Shown: positions 1-5,615 of the stretch, piece after piece
Numbering within the stretch: the stretch's first letter is position 1
How the letters are laid out: every line of letters starts with the position of its first letter
The notes under the pieces: model-generated
What the model was told of the DNA's origin: nothing
Database searches by the model: none
What the model saw: only the letters and a program-made list of their open reading frames with translations
Translations under genes and position numbers: made by a program
NCBI GenBank assembly: GCA_012518325.1
Contig: JAAYSR010000060.1
Span: forward strand, 1 to 5,663
Direction: 5' to 3'
DNA: 5,663 bases
Origin: Bacillota bacterium
Lineage (GTDB): Bacteria; Bacillota; Limnochordia; Darwinibacteriales; Darwinibacteriaceae

Positions 1-279
1 ATCTTTGATGTCGTTGTAATGTTTATCGCAGGCCTCGTCGGGTTTGTATTTAAGAAGGCGGACATTCCGCTGGGACCCTTTATCCTGGCACTGCTGCTCG
101 GTCCTATCGCAGAATCCAACTACAGGCGCAGTCTGGCCCTGTCCCAAGGCGATATGTCAATTTTCTTTACTCGCCCCATTACCATCGTACTGTTGGTAGT
201 CTCTTTAGTGTCACTTCTGTGGGGGCCCATTCGCGAAGCGATCCAGAAGAAAAGGGGAACAAACGAAGTCGGTGCTTAA
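1..279 (+). CDS. Tripartite tricarboxylate transporter large permease subunit (TctA family), C-terminal fragment
   Basis: The reading frame is open from base 1 and ends at TAA 277-279, giving the last 92 residues of a protein whose family is usually about 500 residues; the 5' part lies outside the window. TctA is the large membrane subunit of TTT secondary transporters. It works with a small membrane subunit (TctB) and a periplasmic or lipid-anchored binding protein (TctC) to import carboxylates and some related small solutes. Visible here are hydrophobic stretches at about residues 3-17, 22-37 and 60-77 of the fragment. The family-typical C-terminal pattern is also present: a Pro-rich turn (IPLGPFILALLLGP, 22-35), then Glu38, the basic YRRSL, and SQGD followed by TRPI. 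A basic tail (REAIQKKR) suggests a cytoplasmic C-terminus. The gap to the next gene is only 19 nt, so it is probably co-transcribed with the kinase genes and supplies their substrate. The family call is secure; the transported substrate is unknown. Confidence 0.87.
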   Translation: MFDVVVMFIAGLVGFVFKKADIPLGPFILALLLGPIAESNYRRSLALSQGDMSIFFTRPITIVLLVVSLVSLLWGPIREAIQKKRGTNEVGA

Positions 280-298
280 TTGCGTAGGAGGATGAAGA

Positions 299-1324
299 AT
301 GAAGAAGTTCGTAAATGATCCTAAGAATTTTACCAGGGAATATGTGGAAGGGGTCGCCGCAGCACACCCAGATCAGCTGCGCCTCTTGGATGATGCCTTA
401 AGCCTGGTGCGGGCTGACAGTCCCAAGGATGGGAAAGTTGCGATTATTACTGGAGGCGGCTCCGGCCATCTGCCAACTTTCCTGGGCTATGTAGGTTATG
501 GCCTTTGTGACGGCGTGGCAATTGGCGATGTATTCCAGTCCCCAGGTGCAGATCAAATCGTAGCAGCTGCTGAAGCCACCCAATCAGGTGCCGGTGTACT
601 GTTCCTGTTCGGCCACTACAGCGGCGATGTGATGAACTTTGATATGGCTGCTGAAATTCTGGAGATGTCCGACATTGAGTCCAAGACGGTGCTGGTCACT
701 GATGACGTAGCTTCGGCGCCGAGGGACAACTGGCAGAAGCGCCGGGGCGTAGCCGGCCTGTTCTTTGCTTATAAGCTTGCAGGTGCTAAGGCTGAGGCCA
801 TGGGCTCCCTGGAGGAAGTGGCCAGGGTAGCTGAAAAGACTGTGGCAGCCACAAGAAGCATGGGTGTTGCTCTGAGCCCTTGCATCATTCCGGAAGTCGG
901 CAAGCCCACCTTTGAGATTGGCGAAAACGAGATGGAGATCGGCATGGGTATCCATGGCGAACGGGGCATTCGCCGCGGCGAACTAAAGCCTGCAGATGAG
1001 GTAACCGCAGAGCTGATGGATGCCATTATCAACGATTTCCCCCTCGATTCCGGAGCTGAAGTGGCTGTATTGGTCAACGGCCTTGGTTCTACTCCTTTGG
1101 AAGAGCTTTATATCGTCTACCGGAAGATCGACCAGCTCCTTGGCGACAAGGGTATCAAGGTCTACCGCAACTACGTCGGCGAGTTTGCCACCTCCATGGA
1201 GATGGGCGGATTCTCGATAACCCTTCTCAAGCTCGATGACGAACTGAAAGAGCTGCTGGATGCTCCGGCCCAATCGCCCTTCTTTATTCAGCCAGGACCG
1301 GGGGGGATTGCAGGTGGCCGTTAA
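299..1324 (+). CDS. dhaK: DhaK-like subunit of a dihydroxyacetone-type kinase (substrate-binding subunit)
   Basis: This 341-residue protein matches DhaK in length and motifs. DhaK binds a short ketose covalently through a histidine, and DhaL then phosphorylates it in the cytoplasm. Visible are GGGSGH (52-57, with His57 matching E. coli His56), HYSGD (106-110, Asp110 matching Asp109), the TDDVA segment near 134-138, RRGVAG (148-153), the GIHGE motif with the substrate-binding His219, and the C-terminal GFSITLLK and DAP motifs. AGGAGG (286-291) sits 7 nt before the ATG. Differences from E. coli are notable: GHLPTFLGYVG replaces GHEPMHCGYIG, and Gly105 stands where E. coli has Lys104. The catalytic His and Asp are kept, so the protein is probably active but perhaps on another ketose such as a tetrulose or branched sugar. 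The C-terminus carries a Gly-rich tail (residues 330-340) that overlaps the start region of the next gene. The family is secure; the substrate is inferred and open. Confidence 0.93.
   Translation: MKKFVNDPKNFTREYVEGVAAAHPDQLRLLDDALSLVRADSPKDGKVAIITGGGSGHLPTFLGYVGYGLCDGVAIGDVFQSPGADQIVAAAEATQSGAGVLFLFGHYSGDVMNFDMAAEILEMSDIESKTVLVTDDVASAPRDNWQKRRGVAGLFFAYKLAGAKAEAMGSLEEVARVAEKTVAATRSMGVALSPCIIPEVGKPTFEIGENEMEIGMGIHGERGIRRGELKPADEVTAELMDAIINDFPLDSGAEVAVLVNGLGSTPLEELYIVYRKIDQLLGDKGIKVYRNYVGEFATSMEMGGFSITLLKLDDELKELLDAPAQSPFFIQPGPGGIAGGR
1300..1307 (+). promoter_or_regulatory. G-run ribosome binding site deciding the dhaL start
   Basis: A run of seven G followed by A lies inside the 3' end of dhaK, 6 nt before GTG 1314. 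It can pair with the 16S anti-SD, though less perfectly than AGGAGG, and it supports the GTG start. The same bases encode part of the Gly-rich tail of DhaK, so the two genes are probably translationally coupled. TTG 1308 is in the same frame but too close to the G-run. Confidence 0.55.
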
Positions 1325-1943
1325 GTTTGAACAGGTGGCTGCAGTTCTTGGGAAATTAGCGGAGGAAGTGGCCAACAAGAAGGAGTGGCTGGTAGAGCTG
1401 GACTCTGCCATTGGCGACGGCGACCTGGGTCTTACGATGGACAGGGGATTTAGCGCCTTGGCCAACGCCGCATCAGAGTACTCTGAGGATGATATCGGCA
1501 AGTTTTTCATGACAGGGGGCTTGACTTTTAACAAGGTCGCTCCGTCAACCATGGGAACTTTGGTATCAACCGGCATTATGCGGATGGGGAAAGAATGGAA
1601 GGGCAAGACTGAGCTCACCCCGGAGGACGTTGTTGCAGGACTCAAGGCCGCCGCGAACGGAATTATGGAGCGGGGCAAGGGCCAGCTGGGGGATAAGACC
1701 GCCCTCGATGCCTTGATTCCTGCCGTTGAAGCATTGGAGGAAAGCCTCAAATCCGAAGAGATGCGCGAGGCTCTGAAGAAGGCCCACCAAACTGCCGTCG
1801 AAGGATTTGAGAAAACGAAAGAGATGCAGTCCAAGCTGGGCAGAGCCAGCTGGTTCCAAGAAGGCAGCATTGGCAAGCCGGATCCTGGCGCAGGCTTGAT
1901 GACCGTCATCTTTTCAGTGTTGGCAAAGGACGATCTGCTATGA
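1314..1943 (+). CDS. dhaL: DhaL-like subunit of a dihydroxyacetone-type kinase (nucleotide-binding subunit)
   Basis: DhaL holds the adenine nucleotide and passes its phosphate to the substrate on DhaK. I choose GTG 1314 as start. It gives 209 residues, matching the usual size of about 210, and it follows a G-run SD at a good distance. An upstream in-frame ATG at 1260 would add 18 residues with no family likeness and overlap dhaK by 65 nt. The frame overlaps dhaK by 11 nt. Visible motifs are the Mg-binding acidic cluster LDSAIGDGD (Asp30, Asp35, Asp37), GDKT (126-129), and GRASW through SIGKPDPGA (176-193). Two departures from E. coli DhaL stand out. The residue after the acidic cluster is Leu38 instead of His. 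The glycine loop that covers the nucleotide phosphates, GGASGPLFGT, is replaced by a shorter APSTMGT (76-82). The partner DhaM is not seen, so use of ATP or of a PTS donor cannot be decided here. Confidence 0.9.
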   Translation: MAVKFEQVAAVLGKLAEEVANKKEWLVELDSAIGDGDLGLTMDRGFSALANAASEYSEDDIGKFFMTGGLTFNKVAPSTMGTLVSTGIMRMGKEWKGKTELTPEDVVAGLKAAANGIMERGKGQLGDKTALDALIPAVEALEESLKSEEMREALKKAHQTAVEGFEKTKEMQSKLGRASWFQEGSIGKPDPGAGLMTVIFSVLAKDDLL

Positions 1944-2389
1944 TAGTCGACAGGTTGACAAACTGCGCACTGTATGAAAACTTGAGCCCGAGGATGAAAA
2001 CAGGCTTTGAGTTTCTTAAGACCCAGGATCTGCAGGGGCTGGAGGTTGGCAAATACCCTATCGACGGCGACCAGGTTTTTGCCCTGGTGCAGGAGTATCA
2101 CTCCAAGCCGATAGAGGAAGGGAAATACGAAACGCACCGCAAGTACATCGACATTCAGTACATTGTCAGCGGCAGGGAGCTCATCGGCTGCACCAACGTA
2201 GGCAGCCTCGAACCCCTGGACAGCTATGATGCGGGGCGGGATATTCAGTTCTTTGCGGGCCAGGGCGACATGTTCCTGCTGGATGCAGGCATGTTCGCAG
2301 TCTTCTTTCCGGAAGATGCCCATATGCCTTGCATCTTGGCAGATGGTCCTGAAGCAGTTAAGAAAGTGGTTATAAAAATCGCGGTTTAG
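1940..2389 (+). CDS. YhcH/YjgK/YiaL family (DUF386) cupin protein
   Basis: This 149-residue protein fits the family length (about 150) and its whole pattern: an N-terminal MIVDRL start, the YETHRKYIDIQY block (63-74) with His66 and Asp71, FFPEDAHMP (122-130) with Glu125 and His128, and the terminal Lys-rich VKKVVIKI strand. In the family the His and Glu residues line a cupin-fold metal site. Members sit in sialic acid, 2,3-diketo-L-gulonate (YiaL) and beta-galactosidase (EbgC) gene sets and are thought to act on sugar anomers or related intermediates; biochemical roles are poorly settled. The ATG overlaps the dhaL stop as ATGA, and AAGGA at 1926-1930 precedes it by 9 nt, so translation is coupled to dhaL. 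The presence of this cupin argues that the operon handles a sugar or sugar acid rather than only a simple triose. Family assignment is firm; the reaction is not known. Confidence 0.9.
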   Translation: MIVDRLTNCALYENLSPRMKTGFEFLKTQDLQGLEVGKYPIDGDQVFALVQEYHSKPIEEGKYETHRKYIDIQYIVSGRELIGCTNVGSLEPLDSYDAGRDIQFFAGQGDMFLLDAGMFAVFFPEDAHMPCILADGPEAVKKVVIKIAV

Positions 2390-2417
2390 CTGTCGATAGC
2401 TCTGTTGTCAGAACAAG

Positions 2418-2460
2418 CACCCCCGTATCTTCCAAGTTGAAGAAGGCGGGGGTGTTTTTT
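2418..2460 (+). terminator. Rho-independent terminator of the permease-kinase-cupin operon
   Basis: The arms CACCCCCG (2418-2425) and CGGGGGTG (2447-2454) pair perfectly over 8 bp. An inner CTTC/GAAG helix closes a 6-nt loop, and six T follow directly (2455-2460). It lies 28 nt after the cupin stop and marks the operon end. Confidence 0.9.
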
Positions 2461-2541
2461 GTCTAAAGGCCATGAAGCAGGAAACGGCGACTGGTCGGAT
2501 TTTGAGTCAGGTGCAATTATGTCCCTGAAAAAAGGAAAGAG

Positions 2542-2570
2542 TTTCAATACTTCCACCGCCATGATATAAT
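2542..2570 (+). promoter_or_regulatory. Extended -10 promoter for the msrAB gene
   Basis: A perfect TATAAT (2565-2570) is preceded by TG one base upstream (TGA, 2562-2564), which makes an extended -10 element. A weak -35, TTTCAA (2542-2547, 3 of 6 matches to TTGACA), sits at the ideal 17-nt spacing. The start of transcription would fall near 2577, about 34 nt before the ATG. The whole 2461-2610 stretch otherwise shows no gene. The promoter lies just beyond the upstream terminator, so msrAB is an independent unit. Confidence 0.75.
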
Positions 2571-2575
2571 ACCAA

Positions 2576-2590
2576 TAGTAATACTTATTA
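2576..2590 (+). promoter_or_regulatory. Possible operator: AT-rich dyad overlapping the msrAB transcription start
   Basis: AATAGTA (2574-2580) and TACTTATT (2582-2589) form a near inverted repeat with one bulged base. Read as a 7-1-7 site, 2576-2590 matches 10 of 14 positions of the PerR-box pattern TTATAAT-N-ATTATAA by eye. A repressor bound here would block transcription at about +1. The region is AT-rich, so chance similarity is a real possibility. Confidence 0.25.
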
Positions 2591-2610
2591 ATTCGCCTGG
2601 AGGTGGAAAG

Positions 2611-3720
2611 ATGCGTTGGAACATGTCTAAACAGGCTTTAGGATATATCTTTACAGCCCTATTCGCTGTCGGAATCTGCCTGACGGTGTCTGGTTCACTG
2701 TTTATTGGTGCAGCTCAGGAAATTGACTGGGAGGTAAACGTTCAAGCTCAGGTTCAGCCGAACTTTGCCAACAGCAGGTACAAGGAGATTTATCTGGCCG
2801 GCGGATGCTTCTGGGGAACCCAAGCCTATTTTGACCGGATGATTGGTGTAATCTACACCAATGTAGGCTATGCCAACGGGGTCACAGAGGAGACGGATTA
2901 CTACTCCCTGGCGAGAACCGGCCATGCCGAGACAGTCTATGTAGTCTATGATCCGGAAAAGCTTCCGCTGGAGACTCTTTTGACCTATTATTACGGGATT
3001 ATTGATCCCACCTTGGTTGATCAGCAGGCTTACGATGTGGGACCTCAATACCGCACAGGCATCTACTTTGTAGATGAAGATGATCTTGAGGTGATCAAGA
3101 AAGTAACCGAGGAAGAACAGAAAAAATACAGGCAGCCGATTGTTACTCAAATCGAACCGCTGAAGAATTACGTGTTGGCTGAGGAATATCATCAGGACTA
3201 TCTTGTCAAGAACCCCTGGGGATATTGCCACGTTGACCTTACCTCGATTCCTCAGGAGAAGCCCAGGGTTGAGGCAGGGGACTATCAAAAGCCTTCCCTG
3301 GAGGAGCTGAGGCTGCTTTTGACAGCAGAGCAGTTCGCGATCACCCAGGACTGCGAGACAGAGTATCCTTTTGCCAACGAGTACTGGGACAACGAGGAAC
3401 TGGGCATCTACGTGGACATTGTGACTGGAGAGCCCCTTTTCCTCTCTACTGATCAGTTCCACTCCGGGACGGGCTGGCCCAGCTTTACCCGGCCCATCCA
3501 AGCGGATGTGGTCACCTATGAGCACGACGCTTCGCAGCTGCTGCCCAGGATTGAAGTACGGAGCAGGGTAGGCGGCAGTCACTTAGGGCATGTGTTCCGT
3601 GACGGCCCCAGGGAAGAAGGCGGACTGCGCTATTGCATCAACAGCGCTGCTTTGGAGTTTATTCCCTACGACGAGATGGATGAACGTGGTTACGGTGCGT
3701 TTAAGGTTCTGCTGAAGTAG
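2611..3720 (+). CDS. msrAB: Signal-bearing MsrA-MsrB fusion, peptide methionine sulfoxide reductase
   Basis: This 369-residue bifunctional enzyme reduces both the S and R epimers of methionine sulfoxide in proteins. GGAGG (2599-2603) lies 7 nt before the ATG. Residues 1-35 form a basic then hydrophobic leader (hydrophobic about 10-34) ending in GAAQ, which fits a signal peptide or membrane anchor. Cys23 has no proper lipobox, so lipidation is unlikely. The enzyme therefore probably works outside the membrane on secreted or surface proteins. The MsrA domain (about 57-209) has the GCFWG motif with catalytic Cys66 and a GYCHVDL end with likely resolving Cys206. The MsrB domain (about 228-353) has SGTGWPSFTRPI, RSRVGGSHLGHVF with His324 and His327, and RYCIN with catalytic Cys342. 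It lacks the zinc-binding CxxC pairs, and the PilB-type resolving Cys of SGCGW is Thr287. Cys248 (TQDC) may replace it. No thioredoxin domain is present, so an external reductant is needed. Function is firm; location is inferred. Confidence 0.95.
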   Translation: MRWNMSKQALGYIFTALFAVGICLTVSGSLFIGAAQEIDWEVNVQAQVQPNFANSRYKEIYLAGGCFWGTQAYFDRMIGVIYTNVGYANGVTEETDYYSLARTGHAETVYVVYDPEKLPLETLLTYYYGIIDPTLVDQQAYDVGPQYRTGIYFVDEDDLEVIKKVTEEEQKKYRQPIVTQIEPLKNYVLAEEYHQDYLVKNPWGYCHVDLTSIPQEKPRVEAGDYQKPSLEELRLLLTAEQFAITQDCETEYPFANEYWDNEELGIYVDIVTGEPLFLSTDQFHSGTGWPSFTRPIQADVVTYEHDASQLLPRIEVRSRVGGSHLGHVFRDGPREEGGLRYCINSAALEFIPYDEMDERGYGAFKVLLK

Positions 3721-3745
3721 GGAAGCACTTGAATTGGACAGCTGT

Positions 3746-3767
3746 GGGGGCTCCTTGCGGAGCCCCC
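3746..3767. terminator. GC-rich hairpin between convergent genes, possible bidirectional terminator
   Basis: GGGGGCTCC (3746-3754) and GGAGCCCCC (3759-3767) form a perfect 9-bp stem with a 4-nt loop TTGC. It lies 25 nt after the msrAB stop and directly abuts the stop codon of the convergent lipoprotein gene. Neither side has a real T-run (TTACTC on the + side, ACAGCTGT on the - side), so it is a weak match to the intrinsic terminator model. It may act as a transcript end or stability structure for both genes. Confidence 0.6.
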
Positions 3768-5567
3768 TTACTCTGTGACTCGGATCTTGATGAAGTCTTC
3801 AGCTCCGCCTTTGTGCCTGCCCCAGAGCACCGCTTCGCCGGGAGTATGTGCCAGAACGTTGACCCCTTCGCCAATGTTATCGCCTAGGCTCACTGAGTCG
3901 CCGTCGATGCTCCAATTCAACACCACCCTGTGGGGATGGATGTCTGTACGGACGTAGACTCTGATCCATTCCCCCGGCTCCATCTCAACAACATCGCCTT
4001 CAATCACATCATGACCATTCTTAACCGCATAGAGCTCTATCTTGCCGGGTTGGGGGACATGGGTTTCCACACCTCTGACAATGCCTTCACTGAACAGGCC
4101 CGCTTTGCTCTCGGTAAACACCCGGTAGAAATACTTCTGGTCCTGTTCTACCCCAATGTCTTGGAAAATGGGGATGTCACTGCCGGAGAAAACCAGCTCT
4201 CCGTCGTTGATATCCAGAGGCTCGCTGCCTAGTTTGCGCACAATGTGGGTTGTTTTGTACTGATCATCGCTGGGGTTGATCCAGCGCAGCACAACCTCCC
4301 GGTGGATCAGATCGTAGTAGCGGATGTCCAGGTGCTCCACTTCACCTGCGCTGCGTTCTTCGATCTCTATCTCCGGCACCTCTGTGAGCGATTCAAGGTG
4401 GAGGGAGATGGGGAAGGGATCTGCAAGGCAAAAGGTCACCAGGTCATCTGCGGGATCTTCTGTGCCGTTGTCATAAACCTCGATCAGATCTGCCAGATTC
4501 CAGGAAAAGACCAAATGGTTGTGGACATCATCCTGGAACTCCAGCTCAAAGCCGGGCAGATAGATTGCGTAGCCTCCCAGGCCGTGATTGCCCCCTGTCT
4601 CCCAGGGATGGTCATCCAGAAAGTGGAGATAGGATCCGTCTGGATTGAGGATAAAGGGGTCTTCTACATAATCGCCAAAGATCAGCTGCATTACTTCTGT
4701 ATCCCGGTTGTTTTCCAGGGGGATCAGACCCGCCAGTTCGAAGACATGGACGGTGCCGTAGGCCTTATCCGGTTCTTCGTTTCGCAAAACCACACCTTGA
4801 TACTTCTCCCCTAAATCCACATGGATCTCAGAGAGGGGAGGCAGATCGTACCAGCCGCTGCCGCTTCTGTCCTTTGTAAAGCAGAGCATCTGCACTGCAC
4901 TGAAGTTAAAGCGCTCTTTGCTCAATACATAGCTGGCATCGATTACCCGCTCACTTCTGGCCAGATCAAAGTGGATCAGTATGGGGCTGCCGCCCTGGGA
5001 ATCGGCAGCAATTTCCGGAGGGATCAGGAGCCTTTCGCTGTAGTCTGGATGGACGATCCTCAGCTCCTGAATGTTGACCAGAAACTTGGAGGGGGTGAAG
5101 GAGCCCACTTTCTCGCCGGGATCCTGCAGTTCCTCGCGGTAAATTTCTGGAGTAAAGGCATGCTTTGGCCTTGAGTTTACAGCCGCTTTGACACTGCCGT
5201 AGTCGGCGATGAAACTTACTTTGACACTTCCTCCTTGGTACTTGCTTTGATCATAGACGGTAAAGTCAAGCGATTGACCGCTTTTCGCTTCATCTATCAT
5301 TATGCTTTCTGGTTTACAGCCCCATCCCTCTGGAAGTTCCAGAGTCACCGTTACTTTGCCCTTCAACCCCGTCATGGCAAAGGAGCCCTCTTCGTTTACA
5401 GCAACAGATCCCCCTGGTTTGAAGACGGCGACTATATCTTGGGGCAGTCTGCCTCCGCCCTGCACCTCAACCTTCCCGGTGACACTGTACGGGGTGCCGC
5501 TGACACCCAGGCAGCCCGTCAGTAGGATACAGAGCAAGATCAGAGTCCACTTGACACCTCTTTGCAT
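3768..5567 (-). CDS. Multi-domain lipoprotein of unknown function (carboxypeptidase-regulatory-like, FN3-like and Ig-like modules)
   Basis: I do not recognise this gene. From ATG 5567 it encodes 599 residues. The start at 5567 is preferred over an ATG two codons upstream (5573) because GGAGG lies 8 nt before the former and only 2 nt before the latter. The N-terminus has basic residues, a Leu-rich core and the lipobox LTGC (Cys19), so the protein is probably lipid-anchored outside the cell. About residues 27-106 resemble a carboxypeptidase-regulatory-like beta sandwich (VTGKV, NEEGSFAMTGLKGKVTVT, then PEGW). Residues 107-420 match nothing I know; they are acidic and rich in aromatic residues. 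Asp-rich turns such as DNGTEDPADD (366-375) could bind calcium. About 423-503 look like an FN3 domain (VVLRWINPSDD and KYFYRVFTES), and 507-599 like a bacterial Ig-like domain (NWSIDGDSVSLG, APGE-like HTPGEAVLWG). No catalytic motif is visible. A binding or surface-structural role is a guess. It is convergent with msrAB and appears monocistronic within the window. Confidence 0.88.
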   Translation of the reverse strand: MQRGVKWTLILLCILLTGCLGVSGTPYSVTGKVEVQGGGRLPQDIVAVFKPGGSVAVNEEGSFAMTGLKGKVTVTLELPEGWGCKPESIMIDEAKSGQSLDFTVYDQSKYQGGSVKVSFIADYGSVKAAVNSRPKHAFTPEIYREELQDPGEKVGSFTPSKFLVNIQELRIVHPDYSERLLIPPEIAADSQGGSPILIHFDLARSERVIDASYVLSKERFNFSAVQMLCFTKDRSGSGWYDLPPLSEIHVDLGEKYQGVVLRNEEPDKAYGTVHVFELAGLIPLENNRDTEVMQLIFGDYVEDPFILNPDGSYLHFLDDHPWETGGNHGLGGYAIYLPGFELEFQDDVHNHLVFSWNLADLIEVYDNGTEDPADDLVTFCLADPFPISLHLESLTEVPEIEIEERSAGEVEHLDIRYYDLIHREVVLRWINPSDDQYKTTHIVRKLGSEPLDINDGELVFSGSDIPIFQDIGVEQDQKYFYRVFTESKAGLFSEGIVRGVETHVPQPGKIELYAVKNGHDVIEGDVVEMEPGEWIRVYVRTDIHPHRVVLNWSIDGDSVSLGDNIGEGVNVLAHTPGEAVLWGRHKGGAEDFIKIRVTE

Positions 5568-5575
5568 CAGCATTG

Positions 5576-5581
5576 CCTCCC
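5576..5581 (-). promoter_or_regulatory. Ribosome binding site deciding the lipoprotein start
   Basis: On the - strand GGGAGG lies 8 nt before the ATG at 5567 and 2 nt before the ATG at 5573. Spacing favours the downstream start, which also gives a standard lipoprotein leader beginning MQRGVK. Confidence 0.7.
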
Positions 5582-5609
5582 TAAGTTTTGTTTTTAGTAA
5601 TAATTCGAG

Positions 5610-5615
5610 AGTATA
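5610..5615 (-). promoter_or_regulatory. Possible -10 element of the lipoprotein gene
   Basis: TATACT on the - strand differs from TATAAT at one base and lies about 36 nt upstream of the GGGAGG site's start codon region, a sensible leader distance. No convincing -35 is found at 16-18 nt spacing (the six bases at 17 nt are CAACCT). The rest of 5582-5663 is AT-rich with no gene seen. Confidence 0.25.

Noticed and set aside
1260..1313. N-terminal extension of dhaL from ATG 1260
   Set aside because: It would add 18 residues without family likeness, overlap dhaK by 65 nt and exceed the normal DhaL length; GTG 1314 has an SD and gives the expected size.
983..2323. Long open frame on the - strand (446 codons) opposite dhaK, dhaL and the cupin gene
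   Set aside because: It is a shadow of three well-supported genes on the + strand. Its translation shows no family motif and it would span three gene boundaries.
2461..2610. Riboswitch or small RNA in the intergenic region before msrAB
   Set aside because: Only a terminator end, a promoter and a short leader are visible; the leader of about 34 nt is too short for a known riboswitch.
2611..2715. Lipoprotein signal at Cys23 of MsrAB
   Set aside because: The residues before Cys23 (VGI) do not fit a lipobox, since Ile at -1 is not accepted; a plain signal peptide or membrane anchor is more likely.
2695..3582. Open frame on the - strand (295 codons) opposite msrAB
   Set aside because: The + strand encodes MsrA and MsrB with all their catalytic motifs; the reverse translation has no recognisable domain and no SD was identified for it.
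4245..4814. Open frame on the + strand (189 codons) inside the lipoprotein gene
   Set aside because: The - strand frame is far longer, has an SD, a lipobox and domain-like segments. The + strand translation shows no motif.
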